This document shows, piece after piece, positions 37,301 through 49,300 of a stretch of 64,000 nucleotides of DNA. The number at the start of each line of letters is the position of its first letter. Positions within the stretch are counted from its first letter, which is position 1. Below the pieces are notes generated by a model. That model did not search any database. It was not told the origin of the DNA and saw only the letters and a list, made by a program, of their open reading frames with translations. Source of the DNA: Aptenodytes patagonicus. Taxonomy: Eukaryota > Chordata > Aves > Sphenisciformes > Spheniscidae. The DNA lies in assembly GCF_965638725.1 (NCBI RefSeq), contig NC_134949.1:14816951-14880950 (forward strand), given 5' to 3'. The position numbers and the translations under genes were made by a program.

Positions 37301-40300
37301 GTAAACTAATGCCTATCGGAGTGCTCAAACAGTCCTGTGCAGAGTTCCAGCCTATTTGGAAATTTCCACCAGTGAAACTTTCCCTAGCCTAGAAGACACT
37401 GCGAGCGACAGCTTAGAGACAGAATAATGGTAGAGTCATCTCCACAGAAAAAGCAAGCAAGTTGAAGGAAGGCCCTACAGAAATGATTCTCCTTTATGAA
37501 CACATTTCAGCAAGCACTTGTACAAAAAAGGTACAAGTATCACCTACAGCCCTGCGGTGGTATGTGGTGACATGAGAAAAACAAGTATCGCAGAAAGTAT
37601 CAGTTTCAATTGCCCAAGCAGGAATTCAGAACTGATTAGCTAAATTAAGCATCTAAACCATTAAAGGAAATAATAGGTTAAAAGAAAACTATTTTAGATT
37701 AACTGCAAAATATATAGTTTTTATTAGAATAACAAATCGGATCTTAGCAAGTGAAATGAAAGGTTTAAAAGCCTAATCAGCTACTTTCTCTTAATATTTT
37801 TTCACTTTGTGGAACGCTATCATGAACAACAGTTCTGTTTTCTTATATGCCACCTTTAACTAGTTATGAAAGCAATCAGTGTACTGAATCCTTTAAGGCA
37901 ATGGCGTTGTTCCATACCACACACAGCCCTAGCAAACACCTCGCACTGGTCTGGAATCAAGCCAAGGTAGCAGTACCATAGGCTAACTGCCAAATTTGAG
38001 AAAATGAGAAGAATAAACCTGATATTCAGTCAAAAAATAGGGCACACTCATTAACTGGAAACGAAAGCATTTATCTTGTACAATTTATACTTGGTTCATA
38101 ACTAGTGCACATTTAGAAATCATGTGCACTAACTTTCTGCCAAACTGACGATCTAATGCAGATCATGCTGCCATTAGCAAAATTAGCCTTTCAGTACACA
38201 CAAGACATTCCTGCCCAAATCACAAAGTGATTTCATCAGTGCCAGCTGATGAATAGACCCTGCACAGCTTCTGAAGCCGTAAACTCGAGTCAGTTACTTT
38301 TGTTAAAAAAAAAACCCACAAAAAAAACCCCAAACAAAAAAACCAAAAAAACCAAACCCTCAAAACACTTTGTTTCCTTTCATTCTGAACAAAAATATGT
38401 TTTCAAGCTTTAAGGGGCAAATTCTCTGCTCGCTGCCCAGCAGCTGGCATGGCTCACCTCCGAGGAACTCCACGGAAAATAATTCTTCCTTCCAATGGAT
38501 GGCAACCTTTCTAACGGAGCCTCTGCCCTCCCCACAATGGGGCGTTCTGTGATTCGGTGGCAGATTTGCATGAGGACCTGCATCCTCAATACTGCCCTGC
38601 CTAAGGCCATCCAGGGCATTTCTACATTTAAGGTTGCTCCCTCAACCCCACGGTCCTGCCTTCCTGAGAAAGATCAAAATCTCCATGCTATAAATGTCTT
38701 CACTCATGTGTGAATCACAGGGGGAGAAGGGTGGAGGGGAATTAGGACTTTTAAGACTTCCCCAGCATTTCCCATCTCTTCTTCGGATTTTCTAGTATTT
38801 AAAACCAAGAAAGAAGATTCTTTAAAAAATCATGACTTGGTGGATAATCCAATGTCTTAAACCTCAACTGTTCAACTTGATCATGACTATACTAAAGTCA
38901 CTCAACCAAGGCACATTTTCTTTTGTTGTAAACAGACCCAAACTACATAATGGCTTGAGGAAGCCTTCTGCCTTTCTGTTTTAATGAATTTACTTCCTTG
39001 AAAATTTATATTTGGCCTGTTGACCAGTTGAGAAACGCATTAAACACTCTAATTTGAAGCTAAATAGAATATGTACTCTGAAAATATTTTGCACATGCTA
39101 GTGTGAAAGCTTTCTTTTTCATATATGCAAACTGGCATCTTACAGTAAAAAAATCAAACCAAAACCAGGCTACAGCATCTTATTAGTACATTATTTCTGA
39201 GCTATAGAAATATTAATGAAGAGACAGACTACCCTCAAAAGATGAACTACAACATCACTTACCTGAAAGTCTTTTGTAAGGCTTGTTACTGCTTTTAGTG
39301 CCATTTTGGTGTTTCTTGTCTATTGATGGAGCTATAATTCCTTTGCCGTTCAGAATCTTTTCTGGTGATGGTGGCACTGACTTCGATGTCAAACCAGATT
39401 TAACCAAAGTTGGAGCAGGTATGGTGGATGAAGAGGCCGAGGAGGAGGTGATGGTGGTAGTGGTTGCAGAATTCATTTTAACATTGGCACCATCTGCCTT
39501 CACTAGGTTAGGAATTTTCTCTAGACTGACTACTGGAACAGGAACGCTGCAAAACCAAAGAAAAATCTTCAAGTTGTATTTTCTGTACCAAAGACTTACA
39601 GTTACTTAATCCCCTTCCACAGATATAAAAATTTCGATGCAAGTGACACAGTATCTTCAGACAAGACTAAAATGAGTAGTACCGTTATTAACTATTTTTG
39701 TTCAATCAAATGTTTACAAAACCAGGCATTTGTAAAGCCTGGCAATGTAGAGAATTATGAAAATGAACCTTTGTATTTTTTTTTTTTGTTTAAGATCCAA
39801 TCCCCTCCTATTCATAAACAAAATAAGTCTTTGGTACTAAGCAAAACATACCCCCTTACATATATGGTCTCATGCCTTTAACACAAGCACATATCAGATA
39901 TGTGTATGCTGTACTAAACTCACCATAACAAAGTAGTTTGCTAACAATATTAATATTTTTAAACAAACACAAAAATAATTCATTTGCTCAGATGTGTCTG
40001 AATGACATACGAGTTCTGGAAGCAAGGAGAAAAGAGATTTTAAGCATAGAAATCTTAACAGCGTTCCCTTTAAAAGTATTAAAATCCTTGATGAATTGAG
40101 CATTACTAAACTGTATTTTTAATAAAATCTTATGAACTTAAAAATAAAAATTCCCAAAACAATTATTAGCTTAGTTGGCCCTTTTCAGAATAAAGTTTGT
40201 AATAACTAACTTCTCCTAACTTAACTACCACCACAGCATATTTGCGACACTAACAAATATCACCTTCTCAATTTGGCAGCAAAAAAGACTGAGACAAGTG

Positions 40301-43300
40301 ATTTTCAATTCCAACATTATTTTAAACATTTCCGGCTCCTATCTGCATGAGGAAATATCCAACAACGATAGCTGCTTTTTACCTACCCAACAACTCCAAA
40401 ACTGGATGTCTTCTCACTACCAATTAATATATAATATATAAATTACTCCTCAGTGAAACAAACCCAGAGAAAAAATTATTAATTTAAAAACCTAAATTCT
40501 CAGAGTTTTAAGCCCAGGTTTCATTGGAGGCCGCAAATGAAAACATCTCACTTATTCAGTTCTTCCCATACACTGCCTGAAGAGTTGCTTTTGCCAAATA
40601 GTTGACTATCTGCCTTGTAAGCAAATTCACACACGGATCATGCAAAACCGACAATTTTCAGACTATCATTCCACCCTGAGCAAACAAAAGAAACACAAGT
40701 TTTCTTAAATACAAATGCAATTGTGATGTTTAAAAGGTAAAACAAATTCCTCATCTAGAAGCATAAGAGTCTCCTTAACAGTATTCCTATCTGTTCGTTT
40801 CTGAATTGCACAGAACTAAGCTAACCTCTGTAGTTTTAATCCCCAGCATAAAGGTGACAGTTGAGGAGGCTGTCCCACACAGAAAAAATTCTTAAAACTC
40901 AGTGATTCTTTAATCTATTATTATCTTAAAGGTTTAACTTGATGTACACACTTAAAGGTAAAATGAAACATATTTATAAAGTGTGCGAAATTACTCCTTA
41001 GCAAACTGTACTCAAAGAACAATCTGCTTCTTGCACATCACTGCAGTAATTTTGCATGGCAGTGCAGAGCTTCTACAAGTGCATTACTCATGTGACGTTT
41101 GTTAAACACGCAACTGCTGTTAAATCAGTATGTGTTCTGAAGTATGCTGGCACGTTGCAGTTCAAGTAAGCAGTTTCTTGCCAGAGACCACCACACTGTT
41201 GTCAGTGTCCCAAGACAGGCAACATTTTCCTGTCTGTACATCACTGTACTCTTTGGGGCTTCCCCCCATTCACAAGTCTCACATAATTTCAGTCTTTTGT
41301 GTCTGAAAAATGGCACCTTCGCTGTGTTCTTTCTACAGAAGGAACGGTTAACATGTGTGGAGTTTCTAAAAGCAGAAAAAGATGACACTGAGATGGCATT
41401 CTCCATGGGACATCCTTCAGAAACATCAGAAATCGGGTCCAAAATAACTCAAGTCTTGACCTTCCTGGGCTACTACAAAACCTCTCTTTCTCCACAGCTG
41501 ATAAGCAGAAGGTGCAGCACGTGTGGCTGGAGCGGACTCTCCCATACTCAAAAGTTGTTAATCTTCGTTCTAAGGGTATTTTAACACAGAAAAATGTACG
41601 AACCTTGATATAAACAATACGTATATAAAACTAAAAAGAAGATTTAGACACCAAGACATATTCTGGAGCTGGAATTAAATTATATGAAACTTCCATATCC
41701 TGTGGTACCATAAATACAGCAGTCATCTAGTCAGAATACAGATCCGACTGCAGTAAAATGTAGAGCACTGGCCAGTAACTAAGCAAAAAAATTAAAATTA
41801 CTCACAAAACCAGAATTGCATTAAGTATTTCAATGACAATGCAAACATGGAGCTATGAAAGAGAGGATTTGATCCTCTACTTTTTTAAACTGCCCTGAAT
41901 TTATGAAGTTAAATGACAGACAAATTATAACATCTCAGGGTAGGATTTAATTTTTTTTGCTTTTAAACAGATGGCAATTACATTTTCTGAAAACAGGAGA
42001 ATTTTTTTACTCTAGATCATGTAGTTTTACTATATAAAAACTATGTAAAGACATATGAACAAATCTTCATGCCCAGTTTCTAAGATCTATCTTAATTCAA
42101 AGTACTGATACACAGTGAAGGGGTCAAGTGTATTATCTGGTCTAGTAGTAAAATATGGTTAATATGAAAAAAGTTTCTCTGTTTTGCAGTGCTCAGAACC
42201 TCAAACCCTAGGGCACATACGGATGGATCACTGTGATAATGAACAAAGCCCAGGGGAGGGAACATTTTCGCTTAGTTTTGTTACAGATCAAAAAGTCAAC
42301 CTTCATTATGCATTTCATTGTAATGTAGAAGAAAAAAGAAAAATACTCCAGTATTTGAAGACACATATTCTATAGGACCCCTGGCAGTCTACAGTAAATT
42401 ATTTGAGATTTTACAAGCTACAGATGATAATTTCTCTTTTATTTTTTTAAACGTAAATGGGTACTGCATTCAACATTAAGGAACTCTAGTTTCATCTTAG
42501 CATAACAGACAAAGATGAATTGATAACCAAACTGCAAATTGGAAGCTGCACAGGACCAGTGACCATGGTCAACTACTAAGGACTAAAAAGATAAATAACA
42601 AATGCTTATATTTATATTTGATGGTCAAAGAGAGTTCTTTTCCCAAACTGATTTTTTTTGAGTGAAAATTGAGGATTTCTTTAAAAAGTTTGTTAGAAAA
42701 ATAAAAAATAAGGTCCTTAATCTTAAATACTATATTTGAAAAAGAATTTTTGAATGAAGAGCCTGTTTAGATTTATTAAAGACAACTGCTGAAAGGGACA
42801 ATTAGAAAAACAACATGCAACAAACATAAAAACCAAGGAAGGGCACACAACAATCAGTAAGAACGAGAAAAATGGCAGTACAGATGATTGCCAAAGATAG
42901 GTGAGAAAAATCTGTATTCAGTAAAGGCAAGTTTACTTTTTTTTTATGAAAGAAAATAATAATAGCAGTATCTACCTAAAGGAAAGTAAAATAGTCATTA
43001 ACGATGCAAAAATGACAGAAGTGTTCAGTATTTCTTCTATACTAAGAAGGAAGCATAATAATGCTCTCCAATCAGATAAAAATGGTTTTTGATTCCCTCA
43101 GTAAGTGTAAAGTGCCAGCTGAAAAATCATGGGGTTTTTTTTGTTTTTGTGGGGTTTTTTTTGTTTTTTACATAAGCAGATCTGGATAACGTGGCTATGA
43201 GTTCCAAAAGAGTTGGAGAGATATTGGCTCTCAGCATATTAATTTCTAATTGAATCTTGGAATATTTGGCAACTTAGAGGAGCTAGCTAAGTGCTGCTGT

Positions 43301-46300
43301 TGCAACCACACTGAAAACCCAAACCAGAGTGTCTTGGAAGAAATAATGGTAAAACTAATAAACTGATAAACAATTAGTTCACATGGTTTTGCTGAAAATC
43401 AGATCTTGACAAAGAGATCTAGTTTCACTTTTTGATGAGGTTACCCGTTAAGCTGACAAAGATAACTGAAAATGTTCCGACTTTTGAAAGGCATTATAAA
43501 ACACAAATAAGAACAGTTTAAAAGCAAATGTTAAACAACATAAAATTAAAAACTAGCTTTTCAGAGATTTATGATTCAATAAGGGCACTTGCTAGGGGGA
43601 CTTTTTAGCCATCATTACCAAGTCTGACATGACTGAAAACTTCACTGGTCTTTAGAAATAAACATAAGATTACTAGTGATAACATTTGCTGATGGAATCA
43701 GGATTGAGGGAAACTAAATAATTAAGAGACAAAGGCAGTTATAAAAAGCAGCATGGAGTGTTTGGTAAAGTTCATTAATTCCAAAAGGTATTTTAATACA
43801 AGCAAATGTAAAGTTACACATGAAATAAGCTATTCAGTCTGCAGTGAAATACAGGGAAACAACATACTGGAAAATAGTGACAAAAATATTTAGTGGTCAC
43901 AGTGGATAAGCACTATAAGCTTTTATTGTATTGTTGTGCTTATTTTAAAAAAGGGATATGGCAAATAAGATTCAGGAGCAAATTTAGTTTTCACATGTCC
44001 CTGGTTATACTGATAAGTGGAATATGGCTTCCAGTGTTGCTGAGCAGTGGTTCAATACCAGTGTTGATGAATTAGAAGGGAACAAGAAAAAGGCTACAAA
44101 AACTATCTGAGGGCTACATAAAGTGCTCGATCTTGACAGGCTTCAAAAGCTCTCTTTTTCAGATAAGATAACTGATTTCCTTCTGTTTTCTCATGTTCTT
44201 GGTCAGGCAGTTGGGCTAGATGATCATCGTAGGTCCCTTCCAGCTGAAATTATTCTGTTCTATTCTATTCTAACTACTCCTTCAGCAGAACCTGCGACAA
44301 ACTCCCAAAACAAGAGTGAATTTCCTTCTTAAGTATCTTGTGGCAATTTTATTTTTCCTTGCTGTTATGTAATTTTGCTGGTTTTTTTTTTTTTTGGTCA
44401 TTCATAACTATATTTATTGTAAAATCTCAGCCACTCATTCAACTCTTTTCAAATTCACAGAAAAAAGAAATTCACAAACATTTAAAAACATCAAACGTTC
44501 TATTCTACATTGCTGGGATCGCCTCTACAATGTAACAAAGTATTTGTGATTTAGTGGTTAGAATATGTGGTCCAAGTTAACTCTGCTGAATTTTGTTTCC
44601 AAGTCCATGATGCATTAGGAATATCCTTAAATCCTGACTAGCTTCACTTTCTCAACCTCAGTATGAATAATTTTCCTAACACAAAGAAATAAAGACTAAG
44701 AGATGATTAAAAAACTCCTTTGAAAAGTGACACTATACATTTTAAATGATTACCCATAGGAATACCTTTGTGATCCTGTTTCTGTTTACAGAAAGACTGT
44801 CAGTTCTCTACGTGTTGATGAAAATCACGTAATTTCCATCTCATTTTCTTCATTTTCAGAACTCCTGGCAGGCAATAGCTAATCCTCGTGGAGGGAGATC
44901 AAGGAGACTTGCTTCAGCTGGTATTTCAGGGCTAGCTTACTTTAACACTTTACCCCAATTTTACGCTGCCTCAGGATCACGGATGGGTAGAAAAGAACAT
45001 CTTGTGGCATCACAGCACCAAAATCCTCCAGGGCAGCGCTCAGAAGCTGCGCTGGGGCACAGCAAGTGAAGCGGCATCCTTTGGGCAGGTCAGCAGTGAG
45101 GGAGAGAGTTCCTGGCCACAGGAATGCCTTTTATAAAGGGTAAGTATTCGGGGTATTCTTATTAATTATGATTGCTTATTCATTATTATTGTTATTACTA
45201 CCAATCATCTTACTCTTTGCCTTTTTCTCTCTATTTTCTACCCTTTTTCTATACCTCTTACCACCTCGACTGCAAGCTTCAGAAAACGATGGTTTACATT
45301 TATCTTGTGCACAGCGCGGTGGTGCTCCAGCACTGCTCCAGTCTCTGAGCACTGCTATATTAATAGCAACAATGTTAGAGATACAGGGAAAAAAAAAATC
45401 AGAGCTGACAGATATTTCTGGATGATGTATTCGCAGTAATCCTTCTTATTCCAACTACAAGAAGGGAAGTATTAAAACAGCGGCTACAAAAATGAAACAA
45501 TTCCAGATCTCTCTCATCTGATCATTCTGATCATGCTTTTTAAAGTATTAGTGAAGGAGCAACCTGAACCTCTGCAGCGCATCTTAGAACAACACAGGAT
45601 GTGAAGAAGAGAAAGAGCTACTCGGTCAATGTTTAAGATGATGACTCAACCAAAACTATAATGAATTAAACAACGGAAGAGTTGCGTCTACATGCAGGCA
45701 GGCATGACAACAGACAGATCTACTGGGCCATGCTGTTGCAGAGGCCATTGCCGAAATACTACTACTAATTGTAACAGCTGAAATTTAAAAGAGATGCTGG
45801 ATCAAAGAATCAGGGAAGCGCAACAAAGGTTATTCCAGGTCTGGAAAGCAATCATTACAAGTGATACAATTCCCGAATTAAGCTAATTTGGCAACTGTCT
45901 GGAAGAACCTATTTGTATTTGTAAGTATTTGTGGTACGAGACTGCAACGTAACAGACAAAAGCACTGAATAACTGGAAGCTTCTGAGGATGATAAGCCAC
46001 AACACGCTTGGATACATGATGAATCCTATTTGCATTTTTGAGACAAATGTATTTGTGTCAATTGAGTATTTCTTTCTAAAAGATAAGTGGGTGAAATTCT
46101 ATGGCTTGTACAGACAGCTGAATAGAAGATATAGTCTTATCTTAAAAAAGAAAAAATTTTATGAACAATTTCTCCTTTAAGAAAATCAGACCTGCTGAAT
46201 ATTTTCTAGAATTCTAAATAAAAATTATAATCCACTAATGGAATAGGAAAAAACACTTTCTTCTGTAACAGCTGTCAGGACTCTATAGCCTGTGATGATT

Positions 46301-49300
46301 ATCAGACTGATTTTATTCTTTAACAAGTCATGTAATCCAAGGCACTTAACACTAAGTTTTGAAAGACAGTTTCATTGATCTCCACTTCAGACTGTTTGTG
46401 GTTTGTTATGTGATGATTACAATATCTTTAACTACTATAGGCCTCATTTTTCCCCACTGGTAAACAAATCCACAGTATTATCTCCCAGCAGAGCTGCAAG
46501 AATTGGGTAATTCACAGGTACAACTATTGTTGTATATTATTATATAATATATTGTAATATATATATATACAACAATATGTATATTGTTGTATAATATTCA
46601 TTGCCAAAGTATTAACAGAGCAGTACAACAGTTTTAAATGGCTAAATCTACCTTGTTAATCATCAGTAAATGTTTGGGATGTTCCCACTAAAGGGAAAAG
46701 GGATTGGTGGAAATGCTCAGTTATTTTGTTCCCTTTCAGCTTTTACTGACTGACAGAATGCCATCTGTTGCCAGAACGGAAAATATTGTTTATAGATTCA
46801 GTTAATATGCTGAAATGTGGACATGTAAGTTGCTGTCTGTAACACTAGGACGAGAAACAGTTTTATAGTCAGTAGTGTTAATACTCTAAAGTCCTTTCTG
46901 ATTTTCTTTTAATTAGACTTAAAAAAACCCCTCTTGTATAAAATTCCTCTCCAACATTTAGAAGAAAAGGTCACTATTCAGTCAAGAATATTTTTTTTTA
47001 AACAGTAAACGAGGCACTTACACTTTAACTAGAATAGCCTCTATCTCATCTGTGTGTGTGTGTAATCTAAATGTCCAGATTTTCTATTTTCAGAATTATA
47101 TACCATAGTTGTCCAGAATGCTCATCGTGCTTATAGAGATGGTGGGTTCAGATTTATACGAAGGTTAGATTTTGATCAAGTTTGTTCCAGTGCAAGGTAA
47201 ATTCTACAGCTAGGCAGAAGCTGCTCTCTTTGAAATCACACCAACTAGTGCACATTGCAGGCAGAAAACACAAGCTATTACTTTAACATAATTTGAGTTT
47301 ATGCTTTGTCTCATGGGTGAATGGTTTGCATTGGATTATTTACTGCTTTAAGGCAGTTGTGTCCAGAAACCCTACCTAAAATCATGACCTTCTTATGCTA
47401 GATATTCCATACAGAAGGGAAGGATCTTTACAGAGTAAGTAGATAGAACTTAAGAAAAAGGAAGTCCTACTATCTCAAGTTCACAGACACAGAACTGAGG
47501 CCGAGCAGACTGACTCGTAACAGTAGCCTGTGCAGAACCAGGAACTGAACCCACACCTCTTGAGTCACCAACCTAGTGACCTAATCACAAAGCATCTTTT
47601 CTGTAGATAGCTAAAGACAAAACAGTTTCTTATGGGATAAAATAGTGACTCAGTTCTGTTCTCTTTTACATTTTTGCAACTCGGCTGCTATCATCACAGT
47701 CACGGGAGGATGGGGCCGGCAGTCTCAAAGCCTATATGCGTGTATATATATCACAGTACATGATGTAAGAGTCCCCCAAAATAGTGATTTTTGCAGCCAG
47801 AATTTTCTTCTGTCTTCTTATAAGGCATCAAACATTATCAAAATACAGAATGAGCTCCAACAGCAGCTGCTGTTGAAGGTAAATGACTATAACCAGTAAG
47901 TTTTCATAAACATCAGTTAAGCCAATATTAAGAACTCTGCAAAAATTATCCTACTGTTTAAAAGCATCAGTTTTAAGGGCTGATACTGTAATGGAAGATG
48001 GACCTTAAAGACAGCAAACTGGGTCAATATCTCACTTGCTATATGCATCTTAGAAAAGCAGACATTTGATGGAACATCAGAAAAGTAACCCAGTCCTTTT
48101 TCCTCTTCCTATATATATATATTTTTTAAATTTAAGAACATCCCAGTTTCCTCCCTTAGGAAATGTAGAGGCTTAAACTGTAAACTTAGATGAGTATACT
48201 ATTTTTTTTTTTTTTTTAATGATTGTGAAGTATACACAGAATCATAGAATCGTTTAGGTTGGAAAAGACCTCTAAGATCATCGAGTCCAACCATAAACCT
48301 AACCTAACGCTGCGTAGTCCACCACTAAACCATGTCCCTAAGCACCACACCTACACGTCTTTTAAATACCTCCAGGGATGGTGACTCAACCACCCCCCTG
48401 GGCAGCCTGTTCCAATGCTTGACAACCCTTTCAGTGAAGAAATTGTTCCTCGCATCCAATCTAAACCTCCCCTGGCACAACTTGAGGCCATTTCCTCTCG
48501 TCTTATTGCTTGTTACTTGGGAGAAGAGACCGACACCCACCTCGCTACAACCTCCTTTCAGGGAGTTGTAGAGAGCGATGAGGTCTCCCCTCAGCCTCCT
48601 TTTCTCCAGGCTAAACAGTCCCAGTTCCCTCAGTCTCTCCTCATAAGACTTGTTCTCCAGACCCTTCACCAGCCTCGTTGCCCTTCTCTGGACACGCTCC
48701 AGCACCTCGACGTCCTTCTTGTAGTGAGGGGCCCAAAACTGAACACAGCATTCCAGGTGCGGCCTCACCAGTGCCGAGTACAGGGGCACGATCACTTCCC
48801 TACTCTTGCTGGCCACACTATTTCTGATACAGGCCAGGATGCCATTGGCCTTCTTGGCCGCCTGGGCACACTGCCGGCTCATATTCAGCCGGCTGTCAAC
48901 CAGCACCCCCAGGTCCTTTTCCGACAAGCAGCTTTCCAGCCACTCTTCCCCAAGCCTGTAGCGCTGCATGGGGTCGTTGTGGCCGAAGTGCAGGACCCGG
49001 CACTTGGCCTTGTTGAATCTCATACAGTTGGCCTGGGCCCATCGATCCAGCCTGTCCAGGTCCCTCTGCAGAGCCTTCCTGCCCTCGAGCAGATCAACAC
49101 TCCCACCCAACTTGGTGTCGTCTGCAAACTTACTGAGGGTGCACTCGATCCCCTCGTCCAGATCATTGATAAAGATACTAAACAGGACTGGGAGATACTA
49201 GAACATAAAGATACTTACTATTTTTTTTAACACCAACATCTTCACTAACTATTATTTTGGTACTTACCATGGTTTATCCCGTGGTACTTTTGAAGGAAAG

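Larger units (their letters stand above)
39547..49267 (-). other. ATXN7L1: ATXN7L1 intron A-B (9.7 kb, repeat-rich)
   Basis: The longest complete intron. It carries an ancient CR1/L3-type LINE (about 42780-44273), an AT palindrome (46526-46593), MIR-like SINE pieces and a young CR1 directly beside the exon A donor. No additional exon was recognised. Confidence 0.8.

Noticed and set aside
41144-41584. A 146-codon plus-strand frame with an overlapping minus-strand frame.
   Set aside because: No domain, signal or family resemblance, and no flanking splice signals stood out.
48415-49230. A 271-codon plus-strand frame.
   Set aside because: It is the antisense shadow of the CR1 ORF2 fragment.
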